A stretch of DNA of 64,000 nucleotides from assembly GCF_009674825.1 (NCBI RefSeq), contig NZ_WKJH01000028.1, forward strand, positions 62,432 to 126,431, in the 5' to 3' direction. Position 1 is the first letter of the stretch, and each line of letters opens with the position of its first letter. The position numbers were made by a program, and so were the translations under genes. Below, in pieces: positions 10,978 through 18,641 of the stretch. The notes under the pieces are model-generated. The model was not told the DNA's origin. It did no database searches and saw nothing but the letters and a program-made list of their open reading frames with translations. The DNA comes from Maribacter luteus. Lineage in GTDB: Bacteria > Bacteroidota > Bacteroidia > Flavobacteriales > Flavobacteriaceae.

Positions 10978-11895
10978 TTATATGCGTTCCGCTATTCGCA
11001 ATTTTGCACTTCGCGCCCTATTATTCGTTGCAATTTCTTCTTTCGACGGCACTATTAACCCCCCTACTTTTTTCAAGGGCACATCTACATTCCCATAAAA
11101 ATCCTTTTCCGGCTCCCCTTCGAACAACCCCGACCTAATGAAACGTTTCACCAATCGGTCCTCCAAAGAATGATAACTAATAACACTTAGCCTTCCACCT
11201 GGATTCAACAACTCAGGCACCTGCATCAAAAACTCCTTTATGACCTCGATCTCTTGGTTCACCTCAATACGGATGGCCTGATAAATTTGCGCCAGGATCT
11301 TATGCTCCTTATGCTTTGGCAAAAATCTTCCTAATACCTCCTTTAATTGGGCCGATGTCTTAATCGGAGCCTCTTCCCTACTCATTATAATGGTATTGGC
11401 CATGGCATTTGCGTTACGTAAATCACCATATTGAAACAATACCCTTCTTAGATCATCATAGGAGTAGGAATTCACCACATCATAGGCCGAAACAATTCCT
11501 TTTTGACTCATCCTCATATCCAAATCAGCATCAAAACGAGTGGAAAACCCTCGCTCAGCCTTATCGAACTGATGTGACGAAACCCCAAAATCAGCTAGGA
11601 TACCATCTACTTTCCGAATGCCATAGAACTTTAAAAACTGCTTTATATATCTAAAATTCTCGTTGATAAGCGTTAACCTATCATCATCGACCTTATTTTC
11701 CAAAGCCTCTTCATCCTGGTCAAAGGCGAACAACCTACCTTTTGGTCCCAATCTTTTCAATATCTCTTTCGAATGGCCCCCACCTCCGTAGGTGACATCT
11801 ACATAAACGCCATCGGCCTTTATTCCAAGCCCATCAACGGACGCTTTTAGAAGTACGGGATTATGATACATCGGGAATGTTTTCATCAAAGCCAC
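10978..11895 (-). CDS. rsmH: 16S rRNA (cytosine1402-N4)-methyltransferase RsmH (MraW)
   Basis: 305 residues. The SAM-binding loop is YGGGGHSKEILKRLG (about 35-49) followed by AFDQDEEA. The conserved C-terminus SYHSLEDRLVKRF and NNRARSAKLRIAERI are RsmH signatures. It methylates C1402 of 16S rRNA in the P site. With the ATG at 11895 it overlaps mraZ by 35 bases; a second ATG at 11871 starts at the conserved MYHNPVLL and overlaps by only 11, and may be the true start. Confidence 0.96.
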   Translation of the reverse strand: MALMKTFPMYHNPVLLKASVDGLGIKADGVYVDVTYGGGGHSKEILKRLGPKGRLFAFDQDEEALENKVDDDRLTLINENFRYIKQFLKFYGIRKVDGILADFGVSSHQFDKAERGFSTRFDADLDMRMSQKGIVSAYDVVNSYSYDDLRRVLFQYGDLRNANAMANTIIMSREEAPIKTSAQLKEVLGRFLPKHKEHKILAQIYQAIRIEVNQEIEVIKEFLMQVPELLNPGGRLSVISYHSLEDRLVKRFIRSGLFEGEPEKDFYGNVDVPLKKVGGLIVPSKEEIATNNRARSAKLRIAERI

Positions 11896-12334
11896 CCATC
11901 ACATCCTCTGCCAAGACCTCGAATTCCTCATCTGTAATCTCAATAGCCTTTTCATAACTATCCTTATCCCATATTTCAATAATATCAACAGACGGACTCA
12001 AAGCGATCTCTTTCACTATACCCGCTATCGACATTAGATTTTTAGGAATCAACAACCTTCCCGCACTATCGATCTCTACCTCTTTGACCCCTGCCATGAA
12101 AATGCGTATGAAATCATTGTTCTTTTTAACAAAGCGATTTAACTTTTTGATCTTCAGCATCATATCGTCCCATTGGGACATTGGCCAAAGCTCCAAACAG
12201 GCACCACTGACCGAACGCTTTAAAACAAAGCCCTCTTTTAAAACAGGTAACAGCCTATTTTTAAGGGCAGACGGTATCATTACCCTACCTTTGGCATCAG
12301 CTTTACAATAATATGCTTCGTTAAAATTTATCAC
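11861..12334 (-). CDS. mraZ: Transcriptional regulator MraZ
   Basis: 157 residues with two SpoVT/AbrB-like halves, each carrying the family DXXXR motif: DAKGRVMIPSALK (about 14-26) and DSAGRLLIPKNL (about 90-101). MraZ oligomers bind tandem short repeats upstream of their own operon and repress it. Matching repeats are present directly upstream here. It is the first gene of the dcw operon and overlaps rsmH. Confidence 0.96.
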   Translation of the reverse strand: MINFNEAYYCKADAKGRVMIPSALKNRLLPVLKEGFVLKRSVSGACLELWPMSQWDDMMLKIKKLNRFVKKNNDFIRIFMAGVKEVEIDSAGRLLIPKNLMSIAGIVKEIALSPSVDIIEIWDKDSYEKAIEITDEEFEVLAEDVMGGFDENIPDVS

Positions 12335-12357
12335 CCTAAACGGTCGGTTTTCCTATA

Positions 12358-12408
12358 TAGAACTCAAATATATAGAATTTATTACCACAATTTACCACTA
12401 TTTACCAC
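12358..12408 (-). promoter_or_regulatory. dcw operon promoter with three MraZ boxes
   Basis: On the minus strand the exact Bacteroidota -7 box TATATTTG lies at 12372-12365, putting transcription start near 12358-12360, about 25 bases before mraZ. Just upstream are three copies of GTGGTAA (plus-strand TTACCAC at 12382-12388, 12392-12398 and 12402-12408), exactly 10 bp apart. E. coli MraZ binds direct repeats of TGGGN with the same 10-bp period. The boxes cover where the -33 element should be, so autorepression by occlusion is the natural reading. Confidence 0.8.
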
Positions 12409-12557
12409 TTTGTTAATAAATTCATTCCATTCAGAGCCATTTACAGTTAGGAGCTTACACAATTCCCCTACAAGTATTCAAAAAAACCTTTAGGCATTCT
12501 GCCTTTGGAACAACTAATTACTAGTGCAATCAATAGACAAATCAATAAGGAATTGCC

Positions 12558-12565
12558 TATATTTG
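12558..12565 (+). promoter_or_regulatory. -7 promoter box of the hydrolase-engB pair
   Basis: TATATTTG, an exact match to the Bacteroidota -7 consensus TAnnTTTG, 25 bases before the hydrolase ATG at 12591. No clear -33 TTTG is seen. This would give a leader of about 20 bases and divides the 12335-12590 intergenic region into two divergent promoters. Confidence 0.6.
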
Positions 12566-12590
12566 TCAATTCAGACCAGAAGTATTCTCA

Positions 12591-13355
12591 ATGGAAGAAA
12601 AGATTATCACAGAAGGCAAATACCGATATATTGAGAAAGGGGAAGGAACCCCAATTATTATTTTACACGGTCTTATGGGAGGGTTGAGCAATTTCAAAGG
12701 GGTTTCCGAGCATTTCCCTAAGAAAGGCTACAAGGTATTGATTCCGGAGCTCCCTATATATAGGATGCCCTTACTGAAAACCACCGTAAAAAGTTTTGCC
12801 AAATACCTTGAAAATTTTATAGAGTTCAAAGGCCTGAAAGATGTAATCCTCTTAGGAAATTCTTTAGGCGGGCATATAGGGCTGCTACATACCAAAATGT
12901 ACCCGGAAATGGTCAAGGCCCTAGTAATTACCGGAAGTTCGGGACTTTACGAAAGTGCCATGGGAGACGGCTACCCTAAACGTGGCGATTATGAATTCAT
13001 AAAGAAAAAGGCCCAAGATGTATTCTATGATCCCGCGGTTGCCACCAAAGAAATCGTAGATGAAGTTTTCGAAACGGTCAATGACCGGGTAAAACTTGTA
13101 AAAACATTGGCAATCGCCAAAAGCGCGATTCGTCACAATATGTCAAAAGACCTGCCCAAGATGAACACTCCCACCTGTATCATCTGGGGGGAAAACGATT
13201 CGGTGACCCCACCGAATGTAGCTAAGGAATTTCACGAACTACTGCCCGACTCCGATTTATTCTGGATCAAGAAATGTGGACACGCCCCGATGATGGAGCA
13301 TCCCGACGAGTTCAATGAAGTACTCGATGCCTGGTTAGAAAAACGGAACTTTTAA
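12591..13355 (+). CDS. Alpha/beta hydrolase
   Basis: 254 residues, cytoplasmic (no signal peptide). The oxyanion-side motif LHGLMGG is at 25-31, the nucleophile elbow GNSLGGH gives Ser91, and the remaining triad is Asp203 (WGENDSVTPP) and His231 (CGHAPMMEHP). The substrate cannot be inferred. It lies 11 bases ahead of engB on the same strand and is divergent from the dcw cluster, so it is probably co-transcribed with engB. It resembles the MhpC/2-hydroxy-6-oxo-dienoate hydrolase branch, but that alone does not set a function. Confidence 0.88.
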   Translation: MEEKIITEGKYRYIEKGEGTPIIILHGLMGGLSNFKGVSEHFPKKGYKVLIPELPIYRMPLLKTTVKSFAKYLENFIEFKGLKDVILLGNSLGGHIGLLHTKMYPEMVKALVITGSSGLYESAMGDGYPKRGDYEFIKKKAQDVFYDPAVATKEIVDEVFETVNDRVKLVKTLAIAKSAIRHNMSKDLPKMNTPTCIIWGENDSVTPPNVAKEFHELLPDSDLFWIKKCGHAPMMEHPDEFNEVLDAWLEKRNF

Positions 13356-13366
13356 ACCCGATTTAA

Positions 13367-13984
13367 ATGAAAATAAAGTCTGCCGACTTTGTGATGAGCA
13401 ATTCCGATGTTGCCAAATGCCCAAATGAGCCGTTACCAGAGTACGCGTTCATTGGACGATCCAATGTTGGAAAATCCTCTCTGATCAATATGTTGACCGA
13501 ACGTAAGAGCTTGGCCAAAACTTCTGGCAGACCCGGAAAAACACAACTTATCAACCATTTTAAAATCAATGAAAATTGGTTTTTGGTAGATTTACCCGGA
13601 TATGGTTACGCCCGTGTTTCTAAAAAGGATAAAAAGACCTTTCAAAAATATATTACGGATTACTTTTTAAAGCGCAAACAATTAGTAAGTGCCTTTGTTT
13701 TGGTCGATGTGCGCCATGCCCCCCAAAAAATAGACATGGAGTTCATGGAATACCTAGGTGAAAACATGATTCCTTTCAGCATCGTTTTTACCAAAGCGGA
13801 CAAACTAAAACCGAAAGCAATTGAAAAAAATGTTACCGACTATTTAAATGAACTAATGACGGGAGCTTGGGAAGAAGCCCCAAACCATTTTGTCACCTCA
13901 TCATCTAAAAATATTGGACGGGACGAACTTCTAGCGTATATTGATGAAGTTAACCAACTATATTTCGAAGAGAACAAATCATAA
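13367..13984 (+). CDS. engB: Ribosome biogenesis GTPase YsxC/EngB
   Basis: 205 residues, a TRAFAC-class GTPase needed for late assembly of the 50S subunit. Walker A GRSNVGKSS is at 30-38, the G3 loop is DLPGYGYARV, the base-recognition motif is TKADK, and the G5-like SSSK is near residue 177. The length is typical. Its last six bases overlap the stop of the convergent gene on the minus strand. Confidence 0.95.
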   Translation: MKIKSADFVMSNSDVAKCPNEPLPEYAFIGRSNVGKSSLINMLTERKSLAKTSGRPGKTQLINHFKINENWFLVDLPGYGYARVSKKDKKTFQKYITDYFLKRKQLVSAFVLVDVRHAPQKIDMEFMEYLGENMIPFSIVFTKADKLKPKAIEKNVTDYLNELMTGAWEEAPNHFVTSSSKNIGRDELLAYIDEVNQLYFEENKS

Positions 13985-14377
13985 TTTAATCCGTTTATTG
14001 ACCAGTTGGATCAATTCCTCCGGTTTTTCCAAACCTTCAAGTTCTTCTTTGGAAATGAATACCTCAAAATTTTCATTTGAAGCGATCAATATCACTGGAT
14101 ATTCGAACGCATATACGAATTTTGAAGCATAATTTTTTTGAAATTCATCTTTGTGCAAGAACTCCATTTCACAGGATGCTTTTTCCCTGAAATCTTTCCA
14201 AATCTTCCTTTCGCCAAATACACCAAACGTTATGCCGCAAAGTTTACAATCATAAGTTCCAGGACTTAAGATTTTATGCGCACTGTCGATAATTGCATTT
14301 CGAATACCGGAATCGGCATTGTAAACGAACACAAGTTTTTCTTGATTTGATTCCCCTTTAAATGAAGTCTTCAACAC
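13979..14377 (-). CDS. Conserved small protein of unknown function
   Basis: 132 residues, no signal peptide or membrane segment. It begins with KLVFVYNADSG, a beta-strand/turn start, and has a CKLC pair at about residues 43-46 followed by GITFGVFGERKIWKDF. I recognise this as a protein family common in Flavobacteriaceae, sometimes labelled GTPase in databases, but it contains no Walker A motif and I do not assign a function. It is convergent with engB, with their stop codons overlapping by six bases. Confidence 0.7.
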   Translation of the reverse strand: MLKTSFKGESNQEKLVFVYNADSGIRNAIIDSAHKILSPGTYDCKLCGITFGVFGERKIWKDFREKASCEMEFLHKDEFQKNYASKFVYAFEYPVILIASNENFEVFISKEELEGLEKPEELIQLVNKRIKL

Positions 14378-14454
14378 TATGTTTCTTTTCTTTTTTTTTG
14401 TCTTTATAAAACCGAAAAGCTTACATAATGAAGTATGGGTAGATCGCAGTACCG

Positions 14455-14486
14455 ACCGATATTTAAATCATATGTAAATACCGGTC
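14455..14486. repeat. Imperfect inverted repeat downstream of phosphofructokinase
   Basis: GACCGATATTT (14455-14465) and AAATACCGGTC (14476-14486) pair at ten of eleven positions around a 10-base loop. It sits just downstream of the pfkA stop on the minus strand. No U-run follows in either direction, so it may stabilise the 3' end rather than act as an intrinsic terminator. Confidence 0.45.
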
Positions 14487-14505
14487 CGTAATACTTTATT
14501 GAAAA

Positions 14506-15834
14506 TTATCTCATCTCGAAAGGTTGCCCGGTACTCTCCAAGGCAGCGAACCAAAATCCACCCTCCATATTTATTTTCTTACGCGAGGATGTCACTGCAG
14601 AAATGGGCAGATACACATATTGGTTGTTTACCCGGCCTACAACGAACTTCGTTTTACCGGCCATAGCCCCATGTAATGCATGGTAAGCCAAACCACTACA
14701 GAATACGCTATCTCCAGGATTCGCAGGTGCACTTCTGATAATATAACTAGGGTCAATGTATTTGATGGTCACTTCATAATCCTTTTTCTTAAAGAATTCA
14801 GCGATTTCATTCTTCAACAACAAACCTATATCATCATGTTGAACATTTCCTGATGCATCGGTGACCTTTTCCTTACCTTCTTTATTGAATAAATTTTGAC
14901 CAGCCCCTTCAGCAACCACGATAACCGCATGCTGTTTGGCATCCAATCGTTTTTTAAGGGTTTCCAAAAATCCATTTTCACCTTCAAGTTCAAAATGCAT
15001 TTCAGGTACCAAAACAAAGTTGACCACCGGCATTGAGATTGCAGCTGAGGCTGCGATAAATCCACTATCGCGACCCATAAGTTTTACAATTGCGATACCG
15101 TTATACGCACCCGTAGCTTCATTATGGGCATCCCTGATTATCGGATTAGCAACATGATATGCGGTTTCAAAACCGAATGTTTTATCTATGATACTCACAT
15201 CATTATCAATGGTCTTAGGAATACCAATTACTGAAATATTCAAACCTCTTTTAGCAATTTCATCACCAATGGCATTGGCACCCTTAAGCGTACCGTCACC
15301 ACCAATGGCAAACAACATATCTATTCCGTTATTGTATAATGTATCGACCATTTCGCCGACATCTTGACCTCCTCTTGAAGAACCTAAGATCGTTCCTCCA
15401 AATTGATGTATATCTTTTACATACTCGGGAGTTAAATCTACAAAACCATGCCCGTATGAAGGAATTAACCCCTCATAACCATATCGTACACCAAGTATCT
15501 CTTTGACCTCATAAAAATAATGAAGGCCCATGACCAAACTACGGATCACATTATTGATTCCGGGACACAAGCCCCCACAAGTGACTATCGCCGCTTTTGT
15601 TTTTTTAGTATTGAAGTATATCTTTTCCCTAGGGCCCGCTTTCTCAAGTGCTACAGGTTCTTGTTCACCCTTTACACAATTATTATGGTCATTCAAGGAA
15701 ATGTACCGTAAAACCCTATCTTTATCGGTAACAAAATTAAAAATATCATCACCTTTTCTTTTACTTAAACCTAAAGGTGAATCATATAAAGCCTCACCTA
15801 AAACATCGATATCAAATTTCTCTACGTCTTCCAT
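14506..15834 (-). CDS. pfkA: ATP-dependent 6-phosphofructokinase
   Basis: 442 residues from the chosen start. Signatures of the PFK family are GGLCPGINNVIRSLV, GGDGTLKGA and GIPKTIDND (catalytic Asp in the last). A Gly after GGD rather than Asp points to ATP, not pyrophosphate, as phosphoryl donor; the overall form is the plant-like, long group. It phosphorylates fructose 6-phosphate in glycolysis. An upstream in-frame ATG at 15873 exists, but the -7 box at 15871-15878 lies on it, so transcripts would start after it; I therefore use the ATG at 15834, MEDVEKFDIDV. Confidence 0.92.
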   Translation of the reverse strand: MEDVEKFDIDVLGEALYDSPLGLSKRKGDDIFNFVTDKDRVLRYISLNDHNNCVKGEQEPVALEKAGPREKIYFNTKKTKAAIVTCGGLCPGINNVIRSLVMGLHYFYEVKEILGVRYGYEGLIPSYGHGFVDLTPEYVKDIHQFGGTILGSSRGGQDVGEMVDTLYNNGIDMLFAIGGDGTLKGANAIGDEIAKRGLNISVIGIPKTIDNDVSIIDKTFGFETAYHVANPIIRDAHNEATGAYNGIAIVKLMGRDSGFIAASAAISMPVVNFVLVPEMHFELEGENGFLETLKKRLDAKQHAVIVVAEGAGQNLFNKEGKEKVTDASGNVQHDDIGLLLKNEIAEFFKKKDYEVTIKYIDPSYIIRSAPANPGDSVFCSGLAYHALHGAMAGKTKFVVGRVNNQYVYLPISAVTSSRKKINMEGGFWFAALESTGQPFEMR

Positions 15835-15870
15835 ATTTCGATTGTTTATTGTTGTAACTAAAACAAGCCT

Positions 15871-15878
15871 CAAAAGTA
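15871..15878 (-). promoter_or_regulatory. -7 promoter box of pfkA
   Basis: Minus-strand TACTTTTG, exact TAnnTTTG. Predicted transcription start is near 15864, about 30 bases before the ATG at 15834. The box decides the start choice for pfkA. Confidence 0.65.
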
Positions 15879-16035
15879 CTACAATTACTTAAAATTCACA
15901 TACTGAATCAAGTCAATCTTATATTAAATTTTGCTATTTTTTAAGGTTTTTGGTAAGATTGGATTTACATTTCGAAAACGCTTTAGGCCTATCGTCTCTT
16001 TATGAACCTCGAAATCACCCAAACTTATTATGGGA

Positions 16036-16371
16036 TCATTTATTCAATTCCAGCTTTTCAGCAAAATACGCACAAAAATCTTTCATGGTAGCTGTCATTT
16101 TTTCATCTTGGGTGGCTTTCATAAAGGTATCTGACATGGAGACCAAGGTTTGGTGGAAAAACACCTTCATTTCATCAACGGGCATATCTTTTGTCCATAA
16201 ATCAATCTTCAAGGATTCCTGGTTCTTACTATCCCATACAGAAAGCATCATTGCCTTTGCCTCTTCATTATCAATACCGCCGTCCTCAGCTGACCAGGTT
16301 AGTCTTTCAGGTACCCGATTCTCATCCAACCCCACTTTTAAACGTATCTCCGATGTATGTAATTTTGCCAT
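16036..16371 (-). CDS. gldC: Gliding motility protein GldC
   Basis: 111 residues, soluble, beginning MAKLHTSEIRLKVGLDENRVPE, a pattern I recognise as GldC of flavobacterial gliding. It has no signal peptide or membrane segment. In Flavobacterium, gldC mutants glide less well and GldC is thought to act alongside GldB. Here it directly follows gldB with no intergenic base, as in other gliding flavobacteria. The molecular role of GldC is not established. Confidence 0.92.
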   Translation of the reverse strand: MAKLHTSEIRLKVGLDENRVPERLTWSAEDGGIDNEEAKAMMLSVWDSKNQESLKIDLWTKDMPVDEMKVFFHQTLVSMSDTFMKATQDEKMTATMKDFCAYFAEKLELNK

Positions 16372-17328
16372 TTATTTATTTGGTTTGTAATTGGATTTCT
16401 TAAATATTTCCTCTGCAGAGAGGTTCAAAAGTTGTTGTAAGGACACGTCGTTGCGATCCATAAAGGAACGTACGATCTGCCAACCTAAATAACGCCCTAA
16501 TCGTCCTGGGGATTCATTATCAAGTTCCAATCCGAATTTAGAAAACGGAGCAGGGTCCAAAAATCGTAATGCCAACTTATTGTCGGTACTGTAAAGTAGT
16601 TCCCTTTCTATAAAATATCTCCACATAGGCTCTTCGTTAGCATGCGCCCATGCCAATTGATCTTCTGAGTAACCTATTTTTCGACTATCGGATTGAAAAG
16701 GCATTATCTTATCCTTTAGGTACAAGATCTTACCATAGTAAATTACCTGATCCAAAAAAGTTCTTCCCCTAGGCCTTGGCACCACTTTATTGGCAAATGC
16801 ATTTGCGATGTCACTTACCATAAAATCCCGATTCATGGCCGCAGCAATATATTTTTGCATTCCCGTATAATACTTATGATCGGGTCCTAAATAATTATCT
16901 AACCCCACAAGCAATAAACTATCGGCCAAAATAATGCGGTTCTCATAATCCACATCATTGGTAACGGTAATCAAAGTAGGCACCTCACTTTTAGGGAAGT
17001 AATATTTTATATACTTGAACAGCATTTCAATATCCGTTAGCTCCGCATCAAAATCACTAAACTCATTCATCACTTCCCCCCTTAGCTCTATCTGTAGGGA
17101 ATCTTGCAATTTAGCTACCCAAACGCTATCGGGCGCAGGAAATAAATAAGGATACGTTTTTCTTAATTTTGGAATATCGGCGGGTGTTGCTTTCGCAAAT
17201 TCACTATCGAATCTGGAAACCTTGAGCTGCAATGGTATTTTATTAACAGCTTCCGCTATTTTGTCCTCATTTTTGCAACCCATGAAAGTTAAGGCCAGCA
17301 TCAACGATAAAAAAAATGGTTTTTTCAT
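16372..17328 (-). CDS. gldB: Gliding motility lipoprotein GldB
   Basis: 318 residues with a lipoprotein signal: a hydrophobic stretch ending in the lipobox FMGC, the lipidated Cys being residue 18. The rest is a soluble domain with SRFDSEFAKATPADIPKLR after the N-terminal region. GldB is required for gliding and Type IX secretion-related motility in Flavobacterium and is anchored in the cell envelope. gldB and gldC form a two-gene transcript with the promoter at 17386-17393. Confidence 0.92.
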   Translation of the reverse strand: MKKPFFLSLMLALTFMGCKNEDKIAEAVNKIPLQLKVSRFDSEFAKATPADIPKLRKTYPYLFPAPDSVWVAKLQDSLQIELRGEVMNEFSDFDAELTDIEMLFKYIKYYFPKSEVPTLITVTNDVDYENRIILADSLLLVGLDNYLGPDHKYYTGMQKYIAAAMNRDFMVSDIANAFANKVVPRPRGRTFLDQVIYYGKILYLKDKIMPFQSDSRKIGYSEDQLAWAHANEEPMWRYFIERELLYSTDNKLALRFLDPAPFSKFGLELDNESPGRLGRYLGWQIVRSFMDRNDVSLQQLLNLSAEEIFKKSNYKPNK

Positions 17329-17385
17329 ATAAAAAATTATCCTTTAAATTTTAATACAAAACAGTAAGGCTCTATTTTTCATCGG

Positions 17386-17393
17386 CAAAGTTA
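17386..17393 (-). promoter_or_regulatory. -7 promoter box of gldB
   Basis: Minus-strand TAACTTTG, an exact TAnnTTTG match, about 58 bases before the gldB ATG. A TTTG lies 11 bases upstream of it, too close for a normal -33 element. Confidence 0.55.
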
Positions 17394-17928
17394 ATTGTTT
17401 TAACCAAATAATATCCCCTTGTGAAAATCAAAAAGGTATTTGAGTATGCCCCCGACAAGTAATGAACCCCGCATGACCATATAAGTGGAACCTGATAATT
17501 TGTAATAGGCGTACCGAGAGGAATTGACCCAATGACCATAGTCGCATATCAAGACCCTTAGCATTTGACAACGCCCATTTAGCCCAACATTGTAATTGCG
17601 CACGCCAACTATGTGCCAAATACCATAGGGAACGAGCAACAAAAGAAAGGTAATCGACAATTATTGTGATGCAAAAGAGGTATTTTCCCAAACAAACAAA
17701 AGTAGATTCCGTCCTCCAATTTTATTTGAAATCTTTACCCATTTACCTTAAACCAAGCCTACAAAAACAACCGCTTAACTAATAATCAAGCACATAAGAC
17801 GAGTAAAATACCATATTTCCTCAAATAAATTCAAATTTGCTTATTGAATTACAGGATTTAGCCCTACATTGTGTGTCATAATTTAAATACACCTAAATGG
17901 GCAGAATTTCTCGAAAAAAAGTAACAAG
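17394..17928. other. Gene-poor stretch between gldB and the response regulator
   Basis: About 535 bases with no convincing gene. The part 17430-17660 is noticeably richer in G+C than ordinary spacers in this window and holds two overlapping minus-strand reading frames (17400-17660, 17428-17691) of 86-87 codons without recognisable motifs. On the minus strand this part contains GTTGGGC, and GGCGT near 17605 is complementary to ACGCC near 17508, so the segment could fold. It may be a structured RNA or a decayed element; I cannot decide. The remainder (17700-17928) is AT-rich and probably carries the regulator promoter. Confidence 0.4.
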
Positions 17929-18558
17929 ATGATTAAAGTGTTAATTGCTGACAACCATCCAATTATAAGAATGGGAGTTAAACAAGTATTGAACAATGCA
18001 AGTGGATTTGAAGTTATCGATGATGTTTCAACTACCTCCGAGCTTTTCAAAAAGCTAGAAACAACTTCCCCTGATGTGGTTATGTTGGAAATGGACATCC
18101 CGGAAATAAATGGTATAGCCACTTTAAGGAGAATGAAAAAAGAATATCCTGATGTAAGGGTTTTAATGTACAGTGGACAATCTGAAGATGTCTATGCCTT
18201 AAGTACAATTAGGGCCGGTGCATTCGGCTACCTTTCAAAAGCTTCTGACATTGACTACATAATATCTGCAGTCAAGAAGGTAAGTGAAGGCAATATGTTC
18301 ATTACCAACGAACTAGCTCAACGTTTAGCATTTGACGAAGGCACCCAAAAACCACGTAGATTCTTTAGAAAATTATCTACAAGGGAAGTCGAGGTCCTTA
18401 AATTATTGGCCAGCGGAAAACGTAACAAAGATGTTGCCGAAGGTCTTAACCTTAACGAAAAAACCGTTAGCACCTATAAAGCCCGTTTAATGAAAAAGTT
18501 AAATGTGGACAATATGGTCGATTTATTGCAACAAGCCAAAGCTCTGGAGTTGTATTAA
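17929..18558 (+). CDS. NarL/FixJ-type response regulator with Glu at the phospho-acceptor site
   Basis: 209 residues. Receiver domain (about 1-120) with the acidic-pocket start ADNHPIIRMG and the conserved Lys in GYLSKAS; C-terminal LuxR-type helix-turn-helix (about 140-205) with LSTREVEVLKLLASGKRNKDVA and LNLNEKTVSTYKARLMKKL. The position normally occupied by the phosphorylated Asp (LLDxxMP) reads LEMDIP, giving Glu54 (codon 18088-18090). The second acidic residue of the DD pair is Asn9. No histidine kinase lies nearby. A constitutively active or phosphorylation-independent regulator is likely. The target genes are unknown. Confidence 0.88.
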   Translation: MIKVLIADNHPIIRMGVKQVLNNASGFEVIDDVSTTSELFKKLETTSPDVVMLEMDIPEINGIATLRRMKKEYPDVRVLMYSGQSEDVYALSTIRAGAFGYLSKASDIDYIISAVKKVSEGNMFITNELAQRLAFDEGTQKPRRFFRKLSTREVEVLKLLASGKRNKDVAEGLNLNEKTVSTYKARLMKKLNVDNMVDLLQQAKALELY

Positions 18559-18580
18559 ATTCAAAAAAATCATAAAACTG

Positions 18581-18612
18581 AAAAAACCTGACCGATCGGT
18601 CAGGTTTTTTTT
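18581..18612. terminator. Bidirectional intrinsic terminator
   Basis: AAAAAACCTGACC, loop GATC, GGTCAGGTTTTTTT: a GC-rich perfect stem flanked by A and T runs. It lies between the convergent response regulator (ends 18558) and dnaG (ends 18642) and can terminate both. Confidence 0.9.
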
Positions 18613-18641
18613 ACCCTTACACCCTTATTCTTTTTTTAAGT

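Noticed and set aside
17560-17630. Integron attC site
   Set aside because: A GTTRRRY core is present on the minus strand but I find no paired RYYYAAC at a proper distance and no integrase or cassette genes.
17400-17691. Two overlapping minus-strand reading frames of 86-87 codons
   Set aside because: No recognisable motif, no start context or promoter, biased Trp/Leu/Arg composition, and they overlap each other. Treated as a gene-poor stretch.
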